Positions 8,798-17,859 are shown, numbered from the stretch's first letter. The stretch: DNA of 64,000 nt from JALYXV01 sp963733505 (GCA_963733505.1 CAVTDW010000005.1:372001-436000), one strand, 5' to 3'. Made by a program: numbers and translations. The notes: generated by a model from the sequence alone, not told the origin.

Positions 8798-9403
8798 CTA
8801 GTTGATGTACACCGACGAGACGGTTCGGTCCCATGCCCCCATGTCCGACGCAAATGACCAGGCGCCGGTATTTCCAGGATACCAGGACCCCTGACCGAAA
8901 TTGCCTTGCGCCAGGTGGAACGAGCAGGCTCCACCCAGAAAAGACACCGTCGTGTTGTCGAACCCGGCCGCGGACAATTGCTGCCAGTAGCCCTCGTCTA
9001 TCAACGACAGCTCCCGCCCGCTGTAGCTCTGCCCCGAATACAAGTCCAAAGTCGCCGAACAACTGGTGGTCGCTCGGGTAGCGCTCGTCGTGCCCGCGTC
9101 AGGGGCGGCGACCTTGGCCGCGACGAGTTGGGCGTCGGCGATTTTGGCGGTGGTGACCTGGGCTTTGCGGGCTGCGAGCTCGGCGCGGGTTCGGAAGCAC
9201 TCGAAGACGCCCTCCTGGCGGGCCACGAGACAGGCGGTCGCGGCGCCCCAATCCTTGGTCAGGTCAATGGTATGGCCCTCGAAGTTGGCTATTGACGGTG
9301 ACGCGGGCGAAACACTAGAGGCATATACAGGTGTGGTCGTCGTGGTGGTAATAACCATAAACGTGAGCGCGACGATAGAGAGGAATAAATATCTGCGTGA
9401 CAT
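8798..9403 (-). CDS. Secreted beta/gamma-crystallin-like protein
   Basis: A 201-residue exported protein with a typical signal peptide (RRYLFLSIVALTFMVIT, then a TTTTTTPVYASS cleavage region), a middle alanine-rich helical part with CFRTRAELAAR, and a C-terminal domain of about 85 residues resembling a beta/gamma-crystallin or peptidase-inhibitor I36 fold (LDLYSGQSYSGRELSLIDEG, later WSFASDMGAWDRTVSSVYIN). Such domains often bind calcium and resist proteolysis; the exact function is unknown. It is encoded directly upstream of the sigma/anti-sigma pair on the same strand. A large nested inverted repeat lies upstream of its start. Confidence 0.65.
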   Translation of the reverse strand: MSRRYLFLSIVALTFMVITTTTTTPVYASSVSPASPSIANFEGHTIDLTKDWGAATACLVARQEGVFECFRTRAELAARKAQVTTAKIADAQLVAAKVAAPDAGTTSATRATTSCSATLDLYSGQSYSGRELSLIDEGYWQQLSAAGFDNTTVSFLGGACSFHLAQGNFGQGSWYPGNTGAWSFASDMGAWDRTVSSVYIN

Positions 9404-9446
9404 GATTGACCCACCGGGGGCGGTAGTCGGCGACTACGCCTCCCGC

Positions 9447-9538
9447 CTTTCAGATCACGTCATGTCCGAAATGTTGGGCACCTTTTCTGGTGGCGACTGG
9501 TTCTCCCAGAAAAGGTAAATATCGGTCCAAACTGAAAG
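9447..9538. repeat. Nested inverted repeats in a divergent intergenic region
   Basis: The 239 bases between the secreted-protein gene (minus) and the AlaX-like gene (plus) contain a perfect 11-bp inverted repeat, ACCTTTTCTGG at 9480-9490 and CCAGAAAAGGT at 9506-9516, separated by 15 bases. It is enclosed by a second, 7-bp pair, CTTTCAG at 9447-9453 and CTGAAAG at 9532-9538. There is no T-run on either side, so it reads as an operator or cruciform rather than a terminator. No other gene is visible in this gap. Confidence 0.6.
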
Positions 9539-9642
9539 CTCACAGGTGTCGGCGGACACTAAGAGTGGCTTCGCGATATTCCGTGTACTGGGCGGTCAAC
9601 GGCCGCGGTGCACGGCGGCGAATCTTGCGACAAGATCTCCCC

Positions 9643-10407
9643 ATGGGCACCTCGCCGCCGGTTCCCGAGGAGTTGTTCTCGCTCGACGCCTACCTGCGCC
9701 ACTTCGATGCCAGCACCGTGGAGGTGGATCGAGAGCAGTGCCGGGTCGCCCTGGCCCGGACCGCCTTCTATCCCGGCGGTGGCGGCCAGCCCCACGACAC
9801 CGGCGGCCTGACGTGGGACGGCGGCCAGGCGTCGGTGGTCCGGGTGGGCCGCGACGCCGGTCGCATCTGGCACTGGCTTGACGGAGAGTTGCCCTCGCCC
9901 GGCACCGAGATCCTGGGCGCCATCGACTGGGACCGCCGGCACCTGCTGATGCGGACCCATACCGCCCTGCACATCCTGTGCGGTGTCGTCTGGGCCGATT
10001 ACCGGGTGGCGGTCACGGGGGGAAATATGGAGCCGGGCGTGGGTCGCATCGATTTCGAACTCGACGCCATGTCGGCGGAGCTCGGCCGTCGCCTGGAGAA
10101 GCGGGTCAACGAGGAGATCATTCGAGCCCATGAGATCGTGGTCGAGTTCCTGGCCCGGGCGGAGGCCGACTCAGATCCCGCGCTCATTCGGACCAAGGCC
10201 AACCTCATCCCGGCGCACGTCGATCCGCTTCGGGTCATCGACATCGTGGGGCTCGACCGCCAAGCAGATGGCGGGACCCATGTGGCCACGACCGCCGAGG
10301 TGGGCTGGGTCGAGGTGCTGAAGACCGAATCGAAGGGACGGGCCAACAAGCGGGTCCGCCTGGCGGTCACCGACCACCCGCCGGCGCCGTCGGAGGACGA
10401 CGTTTGA
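9643..10407 (+). CDS. AlaX-type alanyl-tRNA editing protein
   Basis: About 254 residues from the ATG at 9643; the longer frame upstream is non-coding. It has the AlaRS beta-barrel start (AFYPGGGGQPHDTGGL) and the editing-domain zinc site: RTHTALHILCG supplies the two His, and ADGGTHV supplies the third His. The position usually filled by Cys in CGGTH is Asp here, a variant seen in part of the AlaX family as far as I recall. The protein hydrolyses mischarged Ser- or Gly-tRNA(Ala) in trans in the cytoplasm. It is monocistronic on the plus strand. Confidence 0.85.
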   Translation: MGTSPPVPEELFSLDAYLRHFDASTVEVDREQCRVALARTAFYPGGGGQPHDTGGLTWDGGQASVVRVGRDAGRIWHWLDGELPSPGTEILGAIDWDRRHLLMRTHTALHILCGVVWADYRVAVTGGNMEPGVGRIDFELDAMSAELGRRLEKRVNEEIIRAHEIVVEFLARAEADSDPALIRTKANLIPAHVDPLRVIDIVGLDRQADGGTHVATTAEVGWVEVLKTESKGRANKRVRLAVTDHPPAPSEDDV

Positions 10408-10467
10408 TCCGAGGACCGGCCGGTGGGCGAACGAAGGTGGGAGCAGCCGGATGAAAGGGGCCCTGCC

Positions 10468-10905
10468 ATGACGACGATCGCCGCCGCGCCGCTGGAAATG
10501 TCACCCGCACAGCTGGACGAGCTGTTCGGATCGAGCCCGGCGGGAGACATACCCGCAGGGAGGAGCAGGGGAACGGCCGTCATGTTCGCCGGCAGCCGGG
10601 CCGCCAAACCGTTCGCGGCCTTCGTCCGGCTGGTGTTGTGGCACGGCAAGGAGTTCCGGCCGGCAACCCACGACCTGAAGAACCTGCTGACGCCGTTCTC
10701 CCTTCCGGGCATCCGGGCCGAGGTCTACACGGGCGAGAGCTGGTTCGACGGCCGTCCGTGCGTCGTCCTCGACTACTCCAAGAGCTCCAAGGTGGCGGGC
10801 CAGATCCGAGACGAGATCCGCCAGATCGGGCCGAACGAGTACGTGGGGGTTGTCTTCAGGGGAGCCCGGCGGCTCAACGTGTACTTCTTCCTACGGTTCG
10901 GATGA
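10468..10905 (+). CDS. Conserved hypothetical protein
   Basis: About 145 residues from the ATG at 10468, with AAAGGGG upstream. I recognise no named domain. Visible features are an N-terminal MSPAQLDELFGSSPAG, a patch LVLWHGKEFRPATHDLKNLL, a hydrophobic VVLDYSKSSKVAGQIRDEIR and an end GVVFRGARRLNVYFFLRF. The pattern resembles a family of small soluble actinobacterial proteins of unknown function that may bind a hydrophobic ligand. Its stop overlaps the ATG of the SRPBCC gene (ATGA), so the two are coupled. Confidence 0.65.
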   Translation: MTTIAAAPLEMSPAQLDELFGSSPAGDIPAGRSRGTAVMFAGSRAAKPFAAFVRLVLWHGKEFRPATHDLKNLLTPFSLPGIRAEVYTGESWFDGRPCVVLDYSKSSKVAGQIRDEIRQIGPNEYVGVVFRGARRLNVYFFLRFG

Positions 10906-11378
10906 ACTTTCAGCTCGAGGAACGGCCCCCGGGATGGAGCGAACAGGCGCCGATCCAGATTCGACATGTGCTGGTGCTGCCCGCCCCGCCCGAGCGGGTG
11001 TTCGAGGTGCTGGCCGACAGTCCCCGCTGGACGACGTGGTTCAAGGGGATGCGCCGCGTCAGGATCGACGGTCCGGCGACGGGCGTGGGGGCGCTGCGCA
11101 CCGTTTGGGTGGGGCCGACCCGGGTCCAGGAGCACTTCATCGTCTGGGAGCCCGGACAGCGGATGACCTTCCACGTCGTGCAGTCCAGTTCCCCGGGCCT
11201 GCGGGTGATGGTGGAGGACTTCCAGATCGCGCCTGATGCCAACGGGAGCAAGCTCACGATCACCATCGGTCTCGAGGTCAAAGGGCCCTTTCGGCTGGTG
11301 CCGGGTCTGTTCCGCTTCGTCGTGGGCCGCCTGGCGGGCGGCTCGCTCGGAATCGCCACGGTCTTTCCTTCTGGCTAG
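10902..11378 (+). CDS. SRPBCC/polyketide-cyclase-like ligand-binding protein
   Basis: A 158-residue START-like helix-grip protein. It shows VLVLPAPPERVFEVLADSPR near the N-terminus (the first strand and helix of the SRPBCC fold), then WTTWFKGMRRVRIDGPATGVG, EHFIVWEPGQRMTFHVV, and a C-terminal helix. This superfamily binds lipids or small hydrophobic molecules; no catalytic residue can be assigned. The ATG at 10902 overlaps the stop of the upstream hypothetical gene, suggesting a joint function. Confidence 0.8.
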   Translation: MNFQLEERPPGWSEQAPIQIRHVLVLPAPPERVFEVLADSPRWTTWFKGMRRVRIDGPATGVGALRTVWVGPTRVQEHFIVWEPGQRMTFHVVQSSSPGLRVMVEDFQIAPDANGSKLTITIGLEVKGPFRLVPGLFRFVVGRLAGGSLGIATVFPSG

Positions 11379-11396
11379 TTACTAACTTGGCCCTCC

Positions 11397-12380
11397 TTGA
11401 GGGCAATCCAGATCACCGACTTGAGCGGGCCCGACACCGCCTTGCGCCCCGTCCATTTGCCCGAACCCGAGCCTTCACATCCACTGACACCGGGGCAGGG
11501 CGTCGTGGTCGATGTCTACGCCGCGGGTGTGTCGTTTCCCGAGCTGCTCCAGACCCGGGGCCAATACCAGCTGAAACCGGCCCTGCCGTTCGTCCCCGGC
11601 AGCGAGGTGTCGGGCGTCGTCCGCCACGCCCCCGCCGGATCCAAACTCCAGGCCGGGGACCGGGTGGCCGCCTTCTGCGTGCTCGGGGGATGGGCCGAGG
11701 TCGCGGTGGCTCCGGAATTCCTGACCTTTCCCCTGCCGCCGCAACTCGAGTTCGCCCAAGGTGCGGGCCTGATCCTCAACTACCACACCGCCTACTTCGC
11801 CCTGCAGACGCGGGGTCGGTACCAAACGGGCGAGACGGTCCTGGTCCACGGTGCGGCAGGCGGGGTCGGAACTGCCGCCCTTCAGATCGCCCATGGTCTC
11901 GGCGCCCACACGATCGCGGTTGTGTCCAGCGAGGCCAAGGAGGCGGTGGCCCACGACGCCGGCGCCGACGAGATCGTGCGGTCCGACCGTGCCTGGTTGG
12001 ACCAGGTCAAGGGGCGAGTGGACGTGATCATCGACCCCGTCGGAGGTGACCGGATGCTCGACAGCCTGCGCGCCCTGCGGGCCGGGGGCCGCCTCGTCGT
12101 GGTGGGCTTTACCAGCGGCACCATCCCCGAGGTCAAGGTCAACCGCCTCCTGCTCAACAACATCGAAGTGGTCGGTGCCGGTTGGGGCGGCTATGTCATC
12201 GGCCAGCCCGGGATCGCCCGTCAAATCGGCGCCGCCATCGCCAACCTGGTCGACGAGGGGTCGGTTCATCCCATCGTCGGGGCCCGGTTCCCGCCCGAGG
12301 AAGCGCCCGCGGCCCTCAGGCTGCTCGAGCGCCGCGAAGCGACCGGCAAGGTCGTGCTCGAGTTCCGGGCATCGACTTGA
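11397..12380 (+). CDS. NADPH:quinone oxidoreductase (zinc-free MDR family)
   Basis: A 327-residue medium-chain reductase. The GroES-like N-domain (VVDVYAAGVSFPELLQTRGQ, then LPFVPGSEVSGVV) is followed by a Rossmann domain with the AxxGxxG nucleotide motif VHGAAGGVGTAALQIAHGLG and DVIIDPVGGDR. The structural-zinc cysteines of alcohol dehydrogenases are absent, as in QOR enzymes. It reduces quinones or enones with NADPH in the cytoplasm. The start is a TTG at 11397. The acyl-CoA dehydrogenase gene begins two bases after its stop. Confidence 0.88.
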   Translation: MRAIQITDLSGPDTALRPVHLPEPEPSHPLTPGQGVVVDVYAAGVSFPELLQTRGQYQLKPALPFVPGSEVSGVVRHAPAGSKLQAGDRVAAFCVLGGWAEVAVAPEFLTFPLPPQLEFAQGAGLILNYHTAYFALQTRGRYQTGETVLVHGAAGGVGTAALQIAHGLGAHTIAVVSSEAKEAVAHDAGADEIVRSDRAWLDQVKGRVDVIIDPVGGDRMLDSLRALRAGGRLVVVGFTSGTIPEVKVNRLLLNNIEVVGAGWGGYVIGQPGIARQIGAAIANLVDEGSVHPIVGARFPPEEAPAALRLLERREATGKVVLEFRAST

Positions 12381-12382
12381 CC

Positions 12383-13573
12383 ATGGACTTCGCCCTCTCA
12401 CCGACTGCGACCAACCTCCGCGACCAACTGCTGGCCTTCATGGACCAGTGCGTCTATCCCGCAGAAGCGACCTACCGCCGGCAGATGTCGGAACTGGCCG
12501 ATCCGCACGGCCATCCACCGGTGCTGGAGGCCCTGAAGGCCGAAGCCCGCGGGCGCGGTCTGTGGAATCTCTTCTTCCCGGGGCATCTGTCGAACGTCGA
12601 CTACGCCCCGTTGGCGGAGATCATGGGCCGTTCGATGCTCGGTCCCGAGGCGTGCAACTGCGCCGCGCCGGACACGGGCAACATGGAACTGCTGGCCCTC
12701 TTCGGTAGCGACGACCAGAAGGCACGCTGGCTGCAACCCCTGCTCGACGCCGAGATTCGCTCGGCATTTGCCATGACCGAGCCCGACGTGGCGTCGTCGG
12801 ACGCCACCAACATCTCGTGCCGGATCGAGCGGGTGGGCGGCGACTACGTCATCAACGGCCGGAAGTGGTGGATTTCCGGCGCCGCCTCGCGCCGCTGCGA
12901 AGTCCTCATCGTCATGGGCAAGACCGACCCCGACGCCGCCCCGTACAGCCAGCAGTCCATGATCCTCGTGCCCACACACACGGCCGGGGTCACGGTGGTG
13001 CGCAACCTCGACGTCTTCGGCTACACCGACCGCGAAGGGCATTGCGAGGTCACCTTCGCCGACGTCAGGGTCCCCGCCGCCAACCTGCTCGGTCAGGAGG
13101 GGGCGGGCTTCCTGATGGCGCAGGCCCGGCTCGGCCCCGGCCGGGTGCACCACTGCATGCGCACCATCGGGGTGGCCGAACGGGCCCTCGAGCTGATGTG
13201 CCGGCGGGTACAGGGACGGGTGGCGTTCGGCAAGGCGCTGGCCGACCAAGGCGTCATCCAGCAATGGATCGCCGACGCCCGCATCGACATCGACCAGGCC
13301 CGGCTGTACACCCTCCATGCCGCCTGGCTCATGGATTGCGAGGGCAACCGGGCCGCCCGTACGGCGGTGTCGGGCATCAAGGTGGCGGTGCCCACCATGG
13401 CGCTGCGGGTGATCGACCACGCCATACAGGCCCACGGCGCGGCGGGTGTCGGCGACGACTTTCCGCTGGCGTGGATGTACGCCCACGTGCGGACGTTGCG
13501 TCTGGCCGACGGTCCCGACGAAGTCCATCGCGGTGTCGTCGCCCGCCACGAGCTGCGCAAATGGGTGACCTGA
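12383..13573 (+). CDS. Acyl-CoA dehydrogenase family protein
   Basis: A 396-residue flavoenzyme. The N-terminal helical domain is followed by the FAD/substrate signature (AFAMTEPDVASSDATNISCR), a beta domain (DYVINGRKWWISGAASRRCE) and a C-terminal domain with HGAAGVGDDFPLAWMYAHVR. This matches the ACAD10/11-like branch, in which Asp rather than Glu can act as base. It dehydrogenates an acyl-CoA at alpha-beta. It starts two bases after the quinone reductase and overlaps the SDR gene by 13 bases, forming a catabolic operon with the phosphotransferase two genes on. Confidence 0.9.
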   Translation: MDFALSPTATNLRDQLLAFMDQCVYPAEATYRRQMSELADPHGHPPVLEALKAEARGRGLWNLFFPGHLSNVDYAPLAEIMGRSMLGPEACNCAAPDTGNMELLALFGSDDQKARWLQPLLDAEIRSAFAMTEPDVASSDATNISCRIERVGGDYVINGRKWWISGAASRRCEVLIVMGKTDPDAAPYSQQSMILVPTHTAGVTVVRNLDVFGYTDREGHCEVTFADVRVPAANLLGQEGAGFLMAQARLGPGRVHHCMRTIGVAERALELMCRRVQGRVAFGKALADQGVIQQWIADARIDIDQARLYTLHAAWLMDCEGNRAARTAVSGIKVAVPTMALRVIDHAIQAHGAAGVGDDFPLAWMYAHVRTLRLADGPDEVHRGVVARHELRKWVT

Positions 13574-14304
13574 CCGACAAGGTGGCGCTCGTCACCGGCG
13601 GTGCCAACGGGATCGGCGCCGCCGTCGCCCGGCGGCTGGCACACCACGGCGCCCACGTGGTGATCGCGGACATCGACGATCTGGCGGGCGAGGCGCTGGC
13701 GGGCCAGATCGAGGGGCTGTACGTCCACTGCGACGTCGCCGACCTGGCCGACGACGAGGCGGCGGTGGCTGCCGCAGTCGACCGCTTCGGGGGACTGGAC
13801 CTGGTCCACCTCAACGCCGGCGTGGGCACCGGTTGTGGCGTCGGTGACGACTTCGACGAGCGCGCCTACCGCCATGCCATGGGTGTCAACCTGGACGGCG
13901 TGGTCTTCGGCGCCCACGCCGCCATCCCGGCACTGCGGGCGCGGGGCGGGGGCACCATCGTGGCCACGGCCAGCATGGCCGGCCTGGTGCCCGTGGCGGG
14001 CGAACCGATCTACAGCGCCAACAAACATGCCGTGGTGGGTTTCGTGCGTTCGCTGGGCGAGGCGCTGGCCGGCGATTCCATCGCGGTACATGCGCTGTGC
14101 CCCTCGTTCGCCGACACGGCGCTCATCGCCCCGATCCGCTCGATCATCGACGGCGGCGCTTTTCCCATCCTCGATGTACAAGACGTCGTCGATGCCTTCT
14201 TCCAGATCCTCGACAGCGACACCACGGGGGAGTGCTGGTTTGTGGTGCCGGGGCGGCCGAGCGAGCCGTTCCGGTTCCGGCGGGCTCCGGGGCCTCGTGG
14301 CTGA
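13561..14304 (+). CDS. Short-chain dehydrogenase/reductase
   Basis: About 247 residues. The cofactor motif is TGGANGIG, the acidic VIADIDD favours NAD, the NAG motif is LNAGVG, and the catalytic Ser lies in ATASMAG with YSANK for the Tyr/Lys pair. The start at the ATG at 13561 overlaps the acyl-CoA dehydrogenase stop by 13 bases; a GTG one codon later is also possible. The stop overlaps the next gene by eight bases. It presumably oxidises a hydroxyacyl intermediate made by its neighbours. Confidence 0.88.
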   Translation: MGDLTDKVALVTGGANGIGAAVARRLAHHGAHVVIADIDDLAGEALAGQIEGLYVHCDVADLADDEAAVAAAVDRFGGLDLVHLNAGVGTGCGVGDDFDERAYRHAMGVNLDGVVFGAHAAIPALRARGGGTIVATASMAGLVPVAGEPIYSANKHAVVGFVRSLGEALAGDSIAVHALCPSFADTALIAPIRSIIDGGAFPILDVQDVVDAFFQILDSDTTGECWFVVPGRPSEPFRFRRAPGPRG

Positions 14305-15391
14305 GCTCGATCAGGCGGGCCCGGTGCGGGCCGAGGATGCCTTCGACGTGGGGGCGGTGCACCGGTGGCTGGCGGCGCGGGTGGCGGGATTGGCGGGGCC
14401 GGCCGATCTGGCGTTGCCGGAGGTGGGGCAGTTTCCGGGCGGGGCGTCGAACCTGACCTACCTGTTGCGCTATCCGGCGCGGGAGTTGGTGCTGCGGCGG
14501 CCGCCGATCGGGCACAAGGCCGCGACGGCGCACGACATGGGCCGGGAGTTCCGGGTGCAGCGCCAGCTCAAGGCGTGGTACCGGTACGTCCCCACGGTGC
14601 TGGCGCTGTGCGAGGACGAGGCGGTGATCGGGTCGCCGTTCTATGTGATGGAGCGGATCGAAGGGACGATCCTGCGGGGGTCGTCGGACGGGGCGATGGC
14701 GCCGGAGGTGGCCCGCGCCGTGGGTTTGCGCGCCATCGACTGCCTGGTGGCGCTGCACCAGGTGGACGTGGACAACGCCGGACTCAGGGATCTCGGGCGC
14801 GGTGCGGGATATGTGCGACGTCAGGTGGCCGGATGGTGCGCCCGGTATGGCGCGGCTCGAACGGCGAATGTGCCGTCGTTCTCGACGGTCATGGCGTGGC
14901 TGGACCGGTCGCAGCCGGCGGATGTGGCGACCTGCCTGATCCACAACGACTTCCGGCTCGACAATCTGGTGCTCGATTCGGGATTTCGGGTCGTCGGTGT
15001 CCTGGACTGGGAGATGGCGACGTTGGGTGACCCGCTCATGGATGTCGGCGGTGCGCTGGCGTACTGGATCGAGGCGGATGACGATGCCGTGTTGCGGCGG
15101 TTCAAGCGGCAGCCTTCGGATGTGGCCGGGATGCCGACGCGGGCCGAACTGGCGTCGTACTACTGCTCCCAGACGGGGTTGGTCGTCGACGACTGGGTGT
15201 TCTACGAGGTGTTCGGGTTGTTCCGGCTGGCGGTGATCATGCAGCAGATCTACTACCGGTACGACCGTGGTCAAACGACCAACCCAGCCTTCAAGGACTT
15301 CTGGTTCCTGGTGACCTACCTGGAGGAGCGCTGCCGGAGGGTGGCCGGGCTCGGTGCGATCCGGTGCGTCCGGTGCGCCCGGCTTTCCTAG
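14297..15391 (+). CDS. ACAD10/11-like phosphotransferase (APH family)
   Basis: A 364-residue aminoglycoside-phosphotransferase-fold kinase. It shows the nucleotide loop (PGGASNLTYLLRY with LVLRRPP for the Lys), the Brenner motif LIHNDFRLDNLVLD and the metal-binding VLDWEMATLGDPLMDVGG. In ACAD11-type systems such a kinase phosphorylates a 4-hydroxyacyl-CoA for the partner dehydrogenase, which fits the adjacent acyl-CoA dehydrogenase. The GTG at 14297 overlaps the SDR stop. Its TAG stop is part of the first copy of a palindromic repeat. Confidence 0.88.
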   Translation: MAELDQAGPVRAEDAFDVGAVHRWLAARVAGLAGPADLALPEVGQFPGGASNLTYLLRYPARELVLRRPPIGHKAATAHDMGREFRVQRQLKAWYRYVPTVLALCEDEAVIGSPFYVMERIEGTILRGSSDGAMAPEVARAVGLRAIDCLVALHQVDVDNAGLRDLGRGAGYVRRQVAGWCARYGAARTANVPSFSTVMAWLDRSQPADVATCLIHNDFRLDNLVLDSGFRVVGVLDWEMATLGDPLMDVGGALAYWIEADDDAVLRRFKRQPSDVAGMPTRAELASYYCSQTGLVVDDWVFYEVFGLFRLAVIMQQIYYRYDRGQTTNPAFKDFWFLVTYLEERCRRVAGLGAIRCVRCARLS

Positions 15392-15504
15392 CACTACATG
15401 ACCGTGGGTGACCATGTAGTGCTAGGAAAGGCTTCGCGGCTCACCAAGTCACGGGGGTTTGGTAGCACTACATGACCGTGGGTGACCATGTAGTGCTAGG
15501 AAAG
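15383..15504. repeat. Two copies of a palindromic intergenic repeat
   Basis: An identical 42-bp unit occurs at 15389-15430 and 15463-15504. Each unit is a hairpin: in copy 1 the perfect 18-bp arms CTTTCCTAGCACTACATG (15383-15400) and CATGTAGTGCTAGGAAAG (15413-15430) flank a 12-base loop; in copy 2 the arms are 12 bp (15463-15474 and 15487-15498). The first copy contains the stop codon of the phosphotransferase gene. Without a T-run it is not a classical terminator. It may be a REP-like element or a bidirectional stop between operons. Confidence 0.85.
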
Positions 15505-15552
15505 GACAGTAAAGGTGACTGACGGTCACAGCCCCCGGGCAGACTCATCCGT

Positions 15553-16506
15553 GTGAACCACGCGCTCGACCGAATCGCCTCACGTCAGCACAGCCTCGTC
15601 ACGACCGCCCAGTTCCAACAGTGTGGGCTGAACCTTCGCCAGGTCGTCCGCCTTCAGGAACAGGGCGCGGTGCACCGAGTCCGCCGCGGTGTCTACCGCT
15701 TGGCCGGTGCCCCGCCGTCGTGGCACCAAGCCATTCACGCGGCCGTTCTCGGCGCCGGCACCGCCGCAGTCATCTCGCACACGACCGCCGCCGCCAACTG
15801 GCAGTTCCGCCATGTCGACCGCTTTCAGGGCGGTATCCATCTCACCGCGGCCCGCCAACTCCGCCTTCGGGGCGTCACGAGCCATATCGTCGACCTCAGC
15901 GCCAGCGAAATCACTGCGCATAACCAGATCCCGACGACCACGCCCGAGCGGACCCTCATCGACCTTGCCGGCATCATCCCCACCGGACAACTGGGCCAAT
16001 GCCTCGACGACTGCCTACGCCGTGACCTGATCCACCTCGAACGGCTGCGCCGACTCTTCGAAACCGTCGCCTCCCGTCCGGGCCGTCGATTCGTCAAGCC
16101 CATGCATCACGTACTGGCCCGACGGAGTCCCGGCTACCAACCAGGCGCCAACGACTGGGAACGGCATATGGACCAACTCTGGGACGAGCTAGGCCTCGAG
16201 CCCGGAGTTCGCCAATACCGGGTCATCGTCGAGGGTCACACCTACATCATCGACCGGGCGATTCCGGACCTGAAAATCGGTGCCGAATACAACGGCCATG
16301 AGTACCACTCCCGCTCCAGCGACATCGATCACGATGCCCAGCGGACGGCGGAGCTCGCGGCCCATGGCTGGCACATCGTTCCCTTCACCCCCGCCACCAA
16401 ATCCGACACCCTCAAGAACGCCATTCAACGCATTGTCGACGACCGGCGGACCTGGATGGGGCCGGTTCAGCCGATGCGGGAGATGCTGGTGGGCCCGGAG
16501 AGGTAG
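15553..16506 (+). CDS. AbiEi-like N-domain protein with DUF559/Vsr-like C-domain
   Basis: A 317-residue protein starting at GTG 15553. The N-terminal half reads as the winged-helix AbiEi/type IV antitoxin-like domain (RQHSLVTTAQFQQCGLNLRQ, then VHRVRRGVYRLAGAP). The C-terminal part resembles a DUF559 PD-(D/E)XK nuclease-like fold (IIDRAIPDLKIGAEYNGHEY, then DAQRTAELAAHGWHIVPFTP). Such proteins are widespread in Actinobacteria, often as lone genes of unknown role; nuclease activity is not shown. It converges with the sugar-dehydrogenase gene and their ends overlap by about 40 bases. Confidence 0.75.
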   Translation: MNHALDRIASRQHSLVTTAQFQQCGLNLRQVVRLQEQGAVHRVRRGVYRLAGAPPSWHQAIHAAVLGAGTAAVISHTTAAANWQFRHVDRFQGGIHLTAARQLRLRGVTSHIVDLSASEITAHNQIPTTTPERTLIDLAGIIPTGQLGQCLDDCLRRDLIHLERLRRLFETVASRPGRRFVKPMHHVLARRSPGYQPGANDWERHMDQLWDELGLEPGVRQYRVIVEGHTYIIDRAIPDLKIGAEYNGHEYHSRSSDIDHDAQRTAELAAHGWHIVPFTPATKSDTLKNAIQRIVDDRRTWMGPVQPMREMLVGPER

Positions 16507-17770
16507 AGGGCGTGATTCGGGCCTTCCTTGACGTCGAGGGTGCAGTTGGCCGATCCCGTGGTGACCGCGCCGTGTGGGGCGCCGGGCGTGAAGATCAGCA
16601 TCCCACCGCTGTAGGTGCAGACGAGGAGTTTTCCGGCGTAGCCCGCGGGGCCTGTTTGGTCGACGAACGTGGCGCCGGTCGGGATCACGGTGCTGGTCTC
16701 ACTACTCCAGTCAGGACCAAGTTCGCCCGCACCACACGACGCCGCGCCGGGTAGAAGGACGCCGTAGCCGTAGCAGTTGGGCCATCGATAGCCGGCCCCT
16801 TTGGGGGCCGCGAAGATGACGGTGTCGTATCCGGTTCCCGGGCCGCCGGGGATATCGCCACTCGGGCCGTTGTTGGTGATCGCCAGTTGGCCGCCGGGTG
16901 AGCCGGGTGCGCCGGGTGCGAAGGCGATGCCGAAGGGGTTACGCAGGCCGTAGATCCACACCGGGTTGGCCGGGCCGAAGGGGTTGTCCGACGGCACCGA
17001 TCCGTCGGCGTTGTACCGCAGCACCTTGCCTCGGACGTCTGTCTTGATCTGCGCGGCCCCGGCGTCGTGTTCCTCGCCCAAGGTGACGTACAGCTTCCCG
17101 TCGGGGCCAAAGGCCAGCCGTCCGCCCTTGTGACAGCAGTCTCCGCCCGAGGGCAGAACGACGAGGATCTTGGCGGCGGTACCCGTCCCCCCGCAGTCCG
17201 TCCAGCGGATCACGTCTTGATGGGCGTAGTCGGCGTCGGAGTAGAAGGCGTAGACGAAGCGGTTCTGGTTGAAGTTTGGATCGATGGCCAGCCCGAGCAA
17301 GCCCCGCTCGCTATACCCGCCGCCGCGCTCGGTGGTTACCGTGTTGACGGTGGCGAACACCTTGGACTGACCGCCTTGAAACACCCTCACGGTTCCTGAG
17401 CGTTCCGTGAAGAACAACCGTCCATCGGGAGCGAAGGCCAACGCGGTGGCGAAGTTGGCTGCGATCGTCCCGCTCGGCGGGCTTTGGGCGGGCACGACGC
17501 AACCCTTCGGTGCCCCCGACGTGGGGCCGGCGCCGGTGCGGGAGGGACAGCCGCGCTCGGTGACGTAGGTACACCGCTACTGGTCGAACCGCTCGTCGCG
17601 GTTGATGGCGACCCAGTCGATGGCGAGGCGGTCGATGGCGCGATCGATGGCGCCGATGCGGATGTATCGCCGGAGGTCGGTGCGCTCTTGGACGCGCTAC
17701 CGCCGCCGCATGACGCCAGGAGCGCGGTGACCACGCCGAGGACACCAACCACGTACCTGGGGCGGCGCAT
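16467..17770 (-). CDS. PQQ-dependent sugar dehydrogenase-like lipoprotein (apparent frameshift)
   Basis: The ATG at 17770 gives a lipoprotein signal peptide (RRPRYVVGVLGVVTALLASC) and a Ser/Thr/Pro-rich linker. The main domain, a six-bladed glucose/sorbosone dehydrogenase propeller, lies one frame over (FAPDGRLFFTERSGTVRVF, GGYSERGLLGLAIDPNF, LYVTLGEEHDAG, WIYGLRNPFGIAFAPG). The frames join around 17518-17530, where linker PAPAP continues as PTSGAPKGCVVPAQ. The enzyme oxidises aldoses or related sugars outside the membrane with PQQ. The coding region is full length apart from this one-base problem, so an indel error is likely. Confidence 0.8.
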
Positions 17771-17859
17771 GGTTGCAGTGTTGTCGAACGGCCGGCTCTT
17801 GGATACCGCGGCGATAGCCTTGTCGCCTGAATCCGTACGAATACGATCGGTCGACGGCA

